DNA of 8,047 bases from an uncultured Lachnospiraceae bacterium (GCA_947177885.1 CAMWWF010000119.1:1-8047), one strand, 5' to 3'; counted from the first letter of the stretch, positions 1-6,356 are shown. Notes: generated by a model not told the origin, from the letters alone. Numbers and translations: made by a program.

Positions 1-7
1 TCAAATC

Positions 8-54
8 CCCGAATGATCATCTGCTCGTGCAAGCACGGCAGATGCTTCTTCGGG
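8..54 (-). other. Structured leader hairpin at the left edge
   Basis: A nested inverted repeat. The outer arms CCCGAA (8-13) and TTCGGG (49-54) enclose a symmetric 4x4 internal loop. The middle arms CATCTGC (18-24) and GCAGATG (38-44) are 7 bp, and the inner arms CGTGC (26-30) and GCACG (33-37) are separated from them by a one-base bulge at 25. It starts roughly 18 nt downstream of the start site predicted from the 79-108 promoter, so it would form the 5' leader of a minus-strand transcript leaving the window. There is no T-tract on the minus side, so it is not a standard terminator. It matches no riboswitch consensus that I recognise. Confidence 0.45.
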
Positions 55-78
55 CACTTGACTCTGCCCTTTGCGCAT

Positions 79-108
79 ATTATACCCCATGCAGCTGCTC
101 TTTTGCAA
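79..108 (-). promoter_or_regulatory. Sigma-70-type promoter for a gene left of the window
   Basis: On the minus strand a TTGCAA -35 box (108-103) is separated by 18 nt from a perfect TATAAT -10 box (84-79). The predicted start is near 72. It lies in the non-coding stretch after the MATE stop codon and points out of the window, so it probably serves the next minus-strand gene. The spacer is one base longer than ideal and there is no extended -10 TG. Confidence 0.5.
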
Positions 109-160
109 TACTCATGTTCCGGGCGTCGGGTATACAACACTGCAGTTCGATCCACACCGT

Positions 161-1528
161 TTACACAACCGTCTGTTTCATCCATCTGCCGCTCTTAAAC
201 CGGCAGAAGAAGACAACGCCTCTCACAGCCCAATCCGTGAACATGCCGTACCATACCGCCATAGGACCCATGTGGAAGGCTTTTACCAGAAAGACACAGA
301 GCGCCACTCTCAGACACCACATGGTCACCGTGGATGTGATCATGGAGAATCTCACATCGCCTGCGGCACGCATTCCGTAGGCAGGAATAAAAGAAAATGC
401 CCAGAACAGCGGTTTTGCTATTGTGATCGCCGTCACCATCTCAAAACACAGCTGCGCACTGACCGGCTCCATGCCCGCCAGCCGGGTAACGGGTTTACAG
501 ATTCCCAACACAAACAGACAGGAGATCAGAATCCCCGCCAGCCCCAGCCGGGTACACTTCACAATATAATACTTCGCTTCCTCTTTTCTTCCCGCACCCA
601 TGGCCTGCCCCACCATGGTCATCAATCCGATCCCCACTCCCACACCTGCGATACCGTTCACAGACTCCATGATATTGGCCATGGCCTGAGCCGCGATCGC
701 CTGGGTACCCATGGTAGAAACAGTGGACTGAATGGCCAGCTTGCCGAACTGGAACATGCCGTTCTCAATCCCGGAAGGAATACCGATCGCCAATATTTTC
801 CAGACCAGAGGCATATCCGGCCTGATGGCAAGATAATCCCGCACCACTATAACCTGTCCAGGCTTCCTCAAGAACGCAAAAATGACAACGGCAGAAAAGA
901 TTCTGGAGATCAGCGTAGCCAGTGCGGCTCCCGTCACCCCCATATGCAGGCCGAATATCATCAGTGCATTGCCAAATATATTAATAAAATTAGATATGAC
1001 CGACACTTTCATGGGAAATTTGGAGTTCCCGCCGGCACGAAAGAACGCGGCTCCCGCACTGAACAGTGCCAGGAACGGATAGGAGAGCACCGTGATCAGG
1101 AAATAAGTCTGTGCCTGTACCATAACCCCCTCTTCGATCTGCCCGAAGATCAGCCTGAGCAGGGGCCTGCGCAAAAGCAGCCCGAACAGTGTCAGCGACA
1201 GGGAAATAATGAGCACCGTCAAGACCACCTGCTTTGCCGCCTTGTTGCTCACATCCCGCTTTCCGCTGCCCAGATACTGGGAACAGATGATAGCCGCACC
1301 TGTGGCCATCGCCGCGAAGATCTGAATGACCAGATTGTTGATGGAATCTACCAGAGACACAGCGGAGATTGCCTCACTGCCCACGTTACTCACCATCATG
1401 GTGTCCATCATTCCCATAAAGGAGTTCAGGAACTGCTCGATCACAATGGGGATCAGCAGTGCAAACATTGCCTTTGTGGGATACAGAAGATTTCCAAAAT
1501 CTATTTTACCTTTCTCATATAACTTCAT
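161..1528 (-). CDS. MATE-family multidrug/toxin efflux transporter
   Basis: A 455-residue polytopic membrane protein of the usual MATE length (about 450). Family members export cationic drugs, toxins or metabolites in exchange for Na+ or H+. Visible hallmarks are the TM1 region with a membrane proline (LIPIVIEQ, residues 25-32), the MMDTMMVSNVG loop (40-50), FRAGGNSK (163-170) at the end of the N-lobe, and the mirrored MRAAGD (386-391) in the C-lobe. This is the two-lobe pseudo-repeat of the family. Hydrophobic segments fit 12 helices. The ATG at 1528 is preferred because MKLYEKGKIDFGNLLYP is a typical short cytoplasmic N-terminus. The Shine-Dalgarno upstream is weak (AAGAGA about 10-12 nt away). 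The gene has its own extended -10 promoter and is insulated upstream by a terminator. The substrate cannot be assigned from sequence. Confidence 0.93.
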   Translation of the reverse strand: MKLYEKGKIDFGNLLYPTKAMFALLIPIVIEQFLNSFMGMMDTMMVSNVGSEAISAVSLVDSINNLVIQIFAAMATGAAIICSQYLGSGKRDVSNKAAKQVVLTVLIISLSLTLFGLLLRRPLLRLIFGQIEEGVMVQAQTYFLITVLSYPFLALFSAGAAFFRAGGNSKFPMKVSVISNFINIFGNALMIFGLHMGVTGAALATLISRIFSAVVIFAFLRKPGQVIVVRDYLAIRPDMPLVWKILAIGIPSGIENGMFQFGKLAIQSTVSTMGTQAIAAQAMANIMESVNGIAGVGVGIGLMTMVGQAMGAGRKEEAKYYIVKCTRLGLAGILISCLFVLGICKPVTRLAGMEPVSAQLCFEMVTAITIAKPLFWAFSFIPAYGMRAAGDVRFSMITSTVTMWCLRVALCVFLVKAFHMGPMAVWYGMFTDWAVRGVVFFCRFKSGRWMKQTVV

Positions 1529-1562
1529 AACAGCAGGTCTCTTCTTTCCATTTATTCAAAGC

Positions 1563-1579
1563 GTGTACACACTCCGGAG
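1563..1579. promoter_or_regulatory. Two adjacent palindromes at the MATE transcription start
   Basis: GTGTACAC (1563-1570) and CTCCGGAG (1572-1579) are perfect 8-bp palindromes separated by one base. They sit immediately downstream of the MATE -10 box, where a repressor operator would lie. The regulator is unknown, and short palindromes can occur by chance. Confidence 0.25.
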
Positions 1580-1586
1580 CAGAATA

Positions 1587-1615
1587 ATTATAACACATTT
1601 CCATAGACGCGCCAA
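1587..1615 (-). promoter_or_regulatory. Extended -10 promoter of the MATE gene
   Basis: Minus-strand TGTTATAAT gives a perfect TATAAT -10 box (1592-1587) with the TG of an extended -10. A TTGGCG -35-like box (1615-1610) lies 17 nt upstream. The start site would be near 1580, giving a leader of about 50 nt before the ATG at 1528. It lies downstream of the 1632-1659 terminator, so the transporter is probably an independent unit. Confidence 0.65.
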
Positions 1616-1627
1616 TATACTGTAGTC

Positions 1628-1659
1628 ACAAAATCAGGGAGGCTTTCGCCTCCCTGATT
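1628..1659 (-). terminator. Rho-independent terminator after the EF-hand gene region
   Basis: A perfect 12-bp stem, AATCAGGGAGGC (1632-1643) against GCCTCCCTGATT (1648-1659). On the minus strand it is closed by a stable GAAA tetraloop and followed by TTTT, two of those bases belonging to the stem. The T-tract is on the minus-strand side only. It ends the transcript that carries the calcium-binding protein and the small ORF at 1662-1778. Confidence 0.85.
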
Positions 1660-1661
1660 CA

Positions 1662-1778
1662 TTATACCGGCAAATTCATTCCCCATGCTGCTGCATTCAG
1701 CACAAACAATCCATACACAATTTCAAACTCCTGTGAATTCCTGCCTCTGCAAACATTTGCACTGAAACAGTCAATCAT
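1662..1778 (-). CDS. Candidate small protein, 38 residues
   Basis: An ATG-initiated frame on the same strand as its neighbours, in the gap between the EF-hand gene and its terminator. It ends in tandem TAA TGA stops that abut the terminator stem. The peptide starts MIDCFSANVCRGRN. Its C-terminal half is hydrophobic (GLFVLNAAAWGMNLPV) with little charge, so it could be membrane-associated or secreted. An in-frame TAG lies 9 nt before the ATG, so it is not an extension of an upstream frame. No good ribosome site precedes the ATG. AGGAG lies 9 nt before an in-frame GTG that would give an 18-residue peptide. I do not recognise it. It could be untranslated 3' sequence or the remnant of a lost gene. 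Confidence 0.3.
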   Translation of the reverse strand: MIDCFSANVCRGRNSQEFEIVYGLFVLNAAAWGMNLPV

Positions 1779-1802
1779 TACAAGCTAAGGAACTGCCTTT
1801 AC

Positions 1803-1829
1803 CGTGAGCAGTTAGAAGTTATTCTCACG
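1803..1829. repeat. Inverted repeat directly after the EF-hand gene stop
   Basis: CGTGAG (1803-1808) and CTCACG (1824-1829) form a 6-bp stem with a 15-nt loop just beyond the TAG stop at 1830. There is no T-tract, so termination probably occurs at 1632-1659 instead. It may stabilise the mRNA 3' end. Confidence 0.3.
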
Positions 1830-2975
1830 CTATGCTCCCACATCATATTTTGCCACATCCACATGCTGAACCGTACCTGCGAGTCCATTCTCATACAGAA
1901 ATACACCTGTGCTGCGGACTACGCCCTGAGTTCTGCCTCCCTGTCCCTGCAAAGTAAAATCAGTCGATGTATTCTGCAGGCAGATGGCGCCGACTCCCTT
2001 ATCCGCGAGACGGTAGAGCACATCTTTGCCGTTTTCATCTTTGCACCATATCTTCAGCTTATCCCAGACAGCATCATTCTCATCGATCCAGCCGTTTCCG
2101 TCCTCATCATACTTTGCCAGATCCGCAAAACCGTCTCCGCTTTTCGTCCCAAAGAGCTCACTGCCATCGTTGATGACACCGTCACCATTCTTATCCAGGG
2201 CCAGATAACCGCTGCCCTTCCCCAGCCGGGAGATCTCATCCATCTCCCCATCCGCATCAAGGTCGAAATAGAAGGTCTGATCCTCCACATCCGCCACATC
2301 GCTGTCCAGGTTGATGACCAGCGGATCACAGAGAGTAAAACGTGCAAGCTCCAGATCCTCCGAGAAATGGCTCTGAAACTCTCTGCTCATTCCCACATTG
2401 ACATTGAAGTGAATCTCACGTCCATCCGCTGTCTTTACCGTGCCTGCAGTGGAAAAAGTGGTATTTTCGCTTTCGATGTGAATCGTCTCCTGTGTATAAT
2501 TCATCACACGCATACGGACAGAAGAACGCTGCGGCTGCAAAACCTTGTTCGCTCCACTGTCGGAAGATTCCCGGTATATATTTTCCTGCGCGCCGTTCTG
2601 TGTGTTATTCTGTGTGTTTTCCTGTTTCCAACCGTTAAATCTGTTTCTTCTGTGTGAAAACAGCAGCTCAAAAATGTATCGCACCGTATTATAACGGATA
2701 GTAGCCAGCGTCTGGCTTTCGCTGCTTCGCACGGTTACCTTTCCCACCGAAGACTGCATCCGTCCCTGCCAATCCTGTAAAGTCGCCGCCTGGTTTTCGG
2801 TCTTATTATCCTTTGCGTTCTCCGTCTCCGGCTGACCATTGCCGCCGTCCGCCGTCTCCGGTTCCTTCGCCTCGCTGCCGGTGTATTCAGCCACCACAAA
2901 CCGTCTCAATGTCACATTCGTTTCCCGATAACTTCTGGCGGATGCCATTCCGACTGCACTGGAATCAATCTTCAA
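1830..2975 (-). CDS. EF-hand / RTX-like calcium-binding protein
   Basis: A 381-residue acidic protein. The C-terminal half carries several Ca2+-binding loops. FDLDADGEMDEI (237-248) has Asp at loop positions 1, 3, 5 and 9. DKNGDGVINDGSELFG starts at 261. KYDEDGNGWIDENDAVWDKLKIW starts at 288 and is followed by an ADKGVGAI segment. The order 'DxNxDGxINDGSELFG, then DxDxNGxID..DxVW..LxIW, then a LxxxGVxxI strand' matches a module known from large RTX/hemolysin-type and VCBS-like calcium proteins. Residues 30-150 are low-complexity and Asn/Gln/Glu-rich. There is no Sec signal or membrane helix. The start is TTG at 2975, supported by AAAGGAGAG upstream and by the short conserved-looking N-terminus MKIDSSAVGMASARSY. 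A sigma-28 promoter upstream suggests co-expression with motility genes. The exact role is unknown. Calcium-dependent surface, adhesion or flagellum-linked functions are inferences. Confidence 0.85.
   Translation of the reverse strand: MKIDSSAVGMASARSYRETNVTLRRFVVAEYTGSEAKEPETADGGNGQPETENAKDNKTENQAATLQDWQGRMQSSVGKVTVRSSESQTLATIRYNTVRYIFELLFSHRRNRFNGWKQENTQNNTQNGAQENIYRESSDSGANKVLQPQRSSVRMRVMNYTQETIHIESENTTFSTAGTVKTADGREIHFNVNVGMSREFQSHFSEDLELARFTLCDPLVINLDSDVADVEDQTFYFDLDADGEMDEISRLGKGSGYLALDKNGDGVINDGSELFGTKSGDGFADLAKYDEDGNGWIDENDAVWDKLKIWCKDENGKDVLYRLADKGVGAICLQNTSTDFTLQGQGGRTQGVVRSTGVFLYENGLAGTVQHVDVAKYDVGA
2596..2619 (-). repeat. Tandem 12-bp repeat inside the EF-hand gene linker
   Basis: Two adjacent copies of TTCTGTGTGTTW (2596-2607 and 2608-2619, 11 of 12 identical) encode the NTQN NTQN part of an Asn/Gln-rich linker around residues 117-133. 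It looks like a slippage-prone spacer between the N-terminal region and the calcium-binding region, and keeps the reading frame. Confidence 0.7.
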
Positions 2976-3004
2976 TTCCTTTTCTCTCCTTTATGTCCAC
3001 CCAT

Positions 3005-3154
3005 TCATAACCCGGAAAACAGTTCACCGTCCCTGATGCCGCGGCTTTCCCGATGTTGAACTCTCCTATGAGGTTCTTCCTGTCCCTCATAAAAAGAGAT
3101 GGTATTTACACGGGAAAATCCCTTTCCCTCATAAATACCATCCGTGGTGTCCAT
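3005..3154 (-). CDS. Low-confidence leader ORF, 49 residues
   Basis: An ATG-started frame within the sigma-28 leader, ending 29 nt before the TTG start of the EF-hand gene. The peptide is charged, starts MDTTDGIYEGKG, and repeats a YEG motif because of a 42-bp-spaced DNA repeat. The ribosome site is poor (AAAG near the ATG). The frame runs straight through the terminator hairpin at 3091-3142, which argues against a purely coding role. It may be chance, or a leader peptide whose translation would affect the hairpin. Confidence 0.15.
   Translation of the reverse strand: MDTTDGIYEGKGFSRVNTISFYEGQEEPHRRVQHRESRGIRDGELFSGL
3020..3062. repeat. Inverted repeat in the EF-hand gene leader
   Basis: AGTTCA (3020-3025) and TGAACT (3057-3062) can pair across a GC-rich loop that contains the palindrome GCCGCGGC. 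It lies in the 5' leader between the upstream terminator and the ribosome site of the calcium-binding protein, so it could shape leader folding. It fits no riboswitch consensus that I recognise. Confidence 0.3.
3079..3135 (-). repeat. Direct repeat around the leader terminator
   Basis: The minus-strand 15-mer TTTATGAGGGAMAGG occurs twice, at 3121-3135 and 3079-3093, 14 of 15 bases identical and 42 bp apart. One copy lies in the ascending arm of the hairpin and the other starts in the T-tract. A partial duplication of the leader would explain it. Confidence 0.6.
3091..3142 (-). terminator. Intrinsic terminator or attenuator upstream of the EF-hand gene
   Basis: The basal stem GATGGTATTTA (3098-3108) pairs perfectly with TAAATACCATC (3132-3142), 11 bp. 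A 3x3 internal loop follows, then a second stem GGGAAA (3112-3117) with TTTCCC (3123-3128). On the minus strand it is followed by TCTTTTT, a good U-tract. It lies 160 nt beyond the SseB-family stop and could simply end that gene. However, it is also downstream of the sigma-28 promoter at 3201-3227 and upstream of the EF-hand gene, so it must be passed for the promoter to express that gene. Confidence 0.75.
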
Positions 3155-3194
3155 TCTTTACTTAGACTTGAGTCGGCCTAACTCATATCCTGTA
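3091..3194 (-). ncRNA. Candidate sigma-28-dependent short RNA or attenuated leader
   Basis: The interval runs from the start predicted for the sigma-28 promoter (about 3194) to the end of the terminator T-tract, about 104 nt. The 5' part holds a small hairpin, TGAGT/ACTCA with a 7-nt loop (3169-3185). The 3' part is the two-stem terminator. Promoter, 5' hairpin and 3' intrinsic terminator are the layout expected of a small RNA. The same layout would also suit an attenuator controlling the EF-hand gene. It matches no known RNA family that I recognise. Confidence 0.35.
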
Positions 3195-3200
3195 ATAATA

Positions 3201-3227
3201 TTATCGGCACACTTTTTATATAATTTA
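3201..3227 (-). promoter_or_regulatory. Sigma-28 (FliA/SigD) promoter
   Basis: On the minus strand TAAA (3227-3224) is separated by exactly 15 nt from GCCGATAA (3208-3201). Both boxes and the spacing agree with the flagellar sigma factor consensus known from E. coli FliA and B. subtilis SigD. It points toward the EF-hand gene, the next gene on this strand. The predicted start is near 3194, about 220 nt before the TTG start codon. It is the best evidence in the window that the organism is motile. Confidence 0.8.
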
Positions 3228-3300
3228 GTTCTTATTGCCTATTTATTGCTTTCACCGGCTTATCCGAGCGCACCATCAGTCCGGGATCACCTCCGAACAG

Positions 3301-3828
3301 CTACACCGGCTTCTTCTCCGGAAAAGGAATCGGCTGTCCTCCCTGTTGTTTCGCCGCCTGCTGCCTTGCAGCCGCCACCCTGGCCGCCATGATATTGGCG
3401 ATCATCTCCTTCGGCACTATGATGTTGCAGCCCACCGGATTGATCACAAACCCCAGTGCCTGTGTGGTACTTCCGTCCCCGTTTTTATGGAACAGCATTG
3501 CCGCATAATCATCAAATTTCAGGGAAAAGGTGGGAAGGGATCTGGTTTTTTCCTGCCACTTATCATACTCCAACGCATCGGTAAACGCCATAAAAAACTT
3601 TTTTCCATCCGGTGCGGACAACATCGGAAACTGTATTTTGCTGTTCCCGGTGATCGTCAGCTTCCCATCCTTCTCCACAGGCTCCGGATCGATCAGCGCG
3701 GGAGAAAGAAAGCTTGCCTTTGTCATCTCCGTCACAAACATATTCCGATGCTCCGGAGTGTCCTCCGCTTTCAGTAATTCTATGGTTCCCACCAGCATAG
3801 GGTTCGATACAGATTTGTTAAATTCCAT
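3301..3828 (-). CDS. SseB-family protein
   Basis: A 175-residue soluble protein resembling the SseB N-terminal domain family, named after E. coli SseB (enhanced serine sensitivity), whose biochemical function is not established. Recognisable segments are NPMLVGTIELLKAEDTPEHR (residues 9-28), FPMLSAPDGKKFFMAFTD (67-84) and GFVINPVGCNIIVPKEMI (126-143). A basic, Ala/Gln-rich tail follows (about 148-175). The ATG at 3828 is chosen because MEFNKSVSNPMLVG fits the family N-terminus and GAGAGG lies just upstream. An in-frame ATG at 3840 with GGAG 8 nt upstream would add four residues. The frame stays open to 3963, but that extension has no good ribosome site and reads unlike the family. The gene follows the aconitase-type gene by 199 nt and may share read-through transcription from it. 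Confidence 0.85.
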   Translation of the reverse strand: MEFNKSVSNPMLVGTIELLKAEDTPEHRNMFVTEMTKASFLSPALIDPEPVEKDGKLTITGNSKIQFPMLSAPDGKKFFMAFTDALEYDKWQEKTRSLPTFSLKFDDYAAMLFHKNGDGSTTQALGFVINPVGCNIIVPKEMIANIMAARVAAARQQAAKQQGGQPIPFPEKKPV

Positions 3829-3937
3829 ATTTCCTCTCATTCCGCCGTCTCCAGACGGCATTCCATTTATCATCCGCACTCTTTCGGCAATGGGCGCATG
3901 TTCATGACGTTCAGGCAGCCCTTTCCGCGAAGTCAAT

Positions 3938-3975
3938 AATTGCAATGTCTCCGGAGAACACATTTCCTTGCAATT
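3938..3975. repeat. Inverted repeat between the hydratase and SseB-family genes
   Basis: AATTGCAA (3938-3945) pairs perfectly with TTGCAATT (3968-3975). The 22-nt loop holds the palindrome TCTCCGGAGA (3948-3957). Neither strand has a strong T-tract, though TTTT overlaps the right arm on the plus strand. It could be a weak terminator for the hydratase gene or an operator for the SseB-family gene. No clear promoter was found in this gap. Confidence 0.35.
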
Positions 3976-4027
3976 TTGCGAGACCGGCGGATCTACAGAT
4001 CAGAATTGTAAAATGTCCTTTTTCACA

Positions 4028-6316
4028 CTATACACGGTTATAATTGATCAGGCATCCCTTCAAAATGATCTGTCGCTCCTCGTCCGTCAGCTCACCCAGC
4101 TTCAGGCGGAACTCCTTCAAGATGCCGTCTTTCACCACATAGGCGACAATATCATCATTTTTCTCTTCCACAGCCTTCTTTATACCCGGAATGAACAGGT
4201 AATCCAGATTCGTGAAAGGAAGCTCACCCTCCCCGATCAGAAAAGGCAGCATACCCCAGTTGATCAGATTGGAACGATAACGCTTGGTGGCGTACTCGTT
4301 GGCAATGTTTGCCCAGCCCCCCAGCACCTTCTGACAGGACGCCGCCTGTTCACGGGCGGAACCGTCGCCAGGTTTTACCGCGAAAATAGTGGAACCGAAT
4401 CCGGTGTTCGTATGGCTCACCTGGGGATACTTCTCTTTGATGGGATTCATCACATCCCTGATGGCAGGCATCACATGACAGGGATGTCCTCCCTTCATGC
4501 GCTCTTCCTCCAGAGCATGAATCGCCTTGGCACGGCCCACATACTCAGGATCCTTGCGGCTCAGGGTAAATTCCGCCAGTCCCAGAGGATTGGAACGGTA
4601 GGAAGAAGTCTCACCGGAAGGGATCAGTTCATCCGTAGTGGTGACAGGGTCATGAATCTCGCTGACCACCTGGAGCACCAGATTTTCGGGAAGCTCGCCC
4701 ATTGCAGGCCAGTCCTTGATATTCGGTCCAAACTGTATCTCCGTGTCAGGCTCTGCCACTCCTTTGGAATCAAACACACGGTTGGCATAAATATTGCTGT
4801 CAAAATGATATTTATATTTGCCGATCTCACCGTCAAAGTCCGTTGCGGGTGTCAACACACCCTTGTTAGCCGCCGTCGCCGCAATGGAACGGGCATCCAT
4901 CAGCGCAACCGAAGAGATCTGGCCGTTCTGCAGCTTGCTTCCCTCGCGGTTGGGGAAGTTTCTGGTAGAGTGACGGATACTGAAAGCATTGTTTGCAGGC
5001 GTATCGCCCGCACCGAAACAGGGACCGCAGAACGCCGTCTTCATAACGGCACCGGTCTCCATCAGCGCCGCCGCGCAGCCATTCTTCACCAATTCCATAT
5101 ACACAGGCATGGAGGCAGGATATACACTCAGGGTAAAACCGTCGGAACCGATCGTTCTTCCCTTCATGATATCAGCCGCAGCGCAGATATTTTCAAAACC
5201 GCCGCCCGCGCAGCCTGCGATGATACCCTGATCCACCATGAACCTGCCGTTCTTCACCTTATTTTTCAAATGAAATTCCACAGCGCCGTCCAGACTTACC
5301 TGGGCACGCTTTTCCGTCTCCTCCAGAATATCCATGAGATTGGTATTCAGCTCCTCGATCGTATAGGTATTGCTGGGGTGGAAAGGCATGGCGATCATGG
5401 GGCGTACTTTGGACAGATCCACCCGGATCATGCCGTCATAGTAAGCCGCCTCACCGGGATTTAACTCCTTATAATCCTCCCTGCGTCCATGGATCTCATA
5501 AAATTCCTCAATCTCACTGTCGGTCTTCCAGATGGAGGACAGACAGGTAGTCTCCGTGGTCATAACATCAATGCCGATACGGAAATCAGCGCTCAGGGAA
5601 GCCACACCGGGGCCCACAAATTCCATCACCCGGTTCTTCACATAACCGTTCTTAAACACGGCTCCGATAATGGCGAGAGCCACATCCTGAGGGCCTACGC
5701 CCTTTACAGGCGCACCTGTCAGATACACACCCACCACGCCGGGCATATTGATATCATAGGTCTGGTTCAGGAGCTGTTTCACCAGCTCCGGTCCGCCCTC
5801 GCCCACAGCCATGGTTCCCAGCGCGCCGTAACGGGTATGGGAATCGGAGCCCAGGATCATGCCGCCGCCTGTGGCAAGCATCTCCCTCGCAAACTGATGA
5901 ATGACCGCCTGATGAGGGGGTACATAGACACCGCCGTACTTCTTTGCACAGGTCAGACCAAACATATGGTCATCTTCGTTGATGGTTCCTCCTACCGCAC
6001 ACAGAGAGTTATGGCAGTTGGTCAATACATACGGCATGGGAAATTTCTGCAGTCCCGATGCCCTTGCAGTCTGAATGATACCCACAAAGGTAATGTCATG
6101 GCTGGTCAGCTTGTCAAATCTCACCTTCAGCCTGTCCATATTTCCGGAAGTGTTGTGGCTTTCCAGAATTCCGTAGGCGATAGTCCGTTTCGCCGCCTCC
6201 TCCTTCGTGATCTCTTTTCCGATCTTTGCTTTAATAGCCGCAGCCGCCTCTGCGTTATCCGGCACGATGTCAATGCCGTTTACCAGATATGCGCCGCCCT
6301 CTGATAATGTTACCAT
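4028..6316 (-). CDS. Aconitase-superfamily hydratase, YbhJ-like
   Basis: A 762-residue enzyme with the full aconitase domain order. The N-terminal domains carry GSDSHT (156-161). The [4Fe-4S] cysteines are C369 and C430-x2-C433 (spacing C-x60-C-x2-C, near the C-x62-C-x2-C of mitochondrial aconitase). RNFxxR lies at 452-457. The C-terminal swivel domain carries [10 protein letters not shown] (650-659) and [12 protein letters not shown] (681-692). Length and motifs resemble the uncharacterised E. coli YbhJ group (about 750 residues) more than the roughly 890-residue AcnA/AcnB. Motif changes: the usual SCTNS around the first cysteine is AGCAGG, and GSSREH is GSAREQ. The substrate may therefore not be citrate. 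The ATG at 6316 has GGAGG 6 nt upstream. It has its own promoter and a leader of about 315 nt, and there are no neighbouring TCA-cycle genes. It is cytoplasmic by inference. Confidence 0.9.
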   Translation of the reverse strand: MVTLSEGGAYLVNGIDIVPDNAEAAAAIKAKIGKEITKEEAAKRTIAYGILESHNTSGNMDRLKVRFDKLTSHDITFVGIIQTARASGLQKFPMPYVLTNCHNSLCAVGGTINEDDHMFGLTCAKKYGGVYVPPHQAVIHQFAREMLATGGGMILGSDSHTRYGALGTMAVGEGGPELVKQLLNQTYDINMPGVVGVYLTGAPVKGVGPQDVALAIIGAVFKNGYVKNRVMEFVGPGVASLSADFRIGIDVMTTETTCLSSIWKTDSEIEEFYEIHGRREDYKELNPGEAAYYDGMIRVDLSKVRPMIAMPFHPSNTYTIEELNTNLMDILEETEKRAQVSLDGAVEFHLKNKVKNGRFMVDQGIIAGCAGGGFENICAAADIMKGRTIGSDGFTLSVYPASMPVYMELVKNGCAAALMETGAVMKTAFCGPCFGAGDTPANNAFSIRHSTRNFPNREGSKLQNGQISSVALMDARSIAATAANKGVLTPATDFDGEIGKYKYHFDSNIYANRVFDSKGVAEPDTEIQFGPNIKDWPAMGELPENLVLQVVSEIHDPVTTTDELIPSGETSSYRSNPLGLAEFTLSRKDPEYVGRAKAIHALEEERMKGGHPCHVMPAIRDVMNPIKEKYPQVSHTNTGFGSTIFAVKPGDGSAREQAASCQKVLGGWANIANEYATKRYRSNLINWGMLPFLIGEGELPFTNLDYLFIPGIKKAVEEKNDDIVAYVVKDGILKEFRLKLGELTDEERQIILKGCLINYNRV

Positions 6317-6326
6317 ATGCTTCCTC

Positions 6327-6356
6327 CGTTTCCATTCCGGGTACTTCCGTTCCGGG
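6327..6356 (-). repeat. GGA-rich tandem repeat beside the ribosome site
   Basis: Two adjacent 15-mers, CCCGGAACGGAAGTA (6356-6342) and CCCGGAATGGAAACG (6341-6327), run directly into the GGAGGA ribosome site. Together with that site they place six GGA triplets in about 35 nt. GGA-rich sites overlapping a ribosome site are what CsrA-type RNA-binding repressors recognise. That link is inference. Confidence 0.55.

Noticed and set aside
1..90. Minus-strand short frame starting MGYNMRKG and ending at TGA at 3-1
   Set aside because: Its start codons lie upstream of the transcription start predicted from the promoter at 79-108. It runs through the strong hairpin and has no ribosome site. The stop at the window edge appears coincidental.
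109..160. Search for a terminator directly after the MATE stop codon
   Set aside because: No stable stem followed by a T-tract was found. The MATE transcript may read through or end outside the window.
71..1522. Long plus-strand open frame opposite the MATE gene
   Set aside because: It is longer than the MATE frame itself but is rich in His, Arg and Gln with no recognisable domain. The minus strand encodes a clear membrane transporter, so this is an antisense shadow.
1863..2657. Plus-strand frame opposite the EF-hand gene
   Set aside because: The minus frame has ordered calcium-binding loops. The plus frame has no coherent motif.
3751..3758. Third copy of CTCCGGAG, as a possible regulon-wide operator with 1572-1579 and 3949-3956
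   Set aside because: This copy is inside coding sequence and the flanks of the three copies differ, so a shared operator is not supported.
3829..3963. N-terminal extension of the SseB-family protein to an ATG at 3963
   Set aside because: The extension does not resemble the family and has no well-spaced ribosome site. The ATG at 3828 gives the expected N-terminus.
3968..6304. Plus-strand frames 3968-5464 and 5489-6304 opposite the hydratase
   Set aside because: Both are His/Arg-rich shadows of a well-supported aconitase-family gene.
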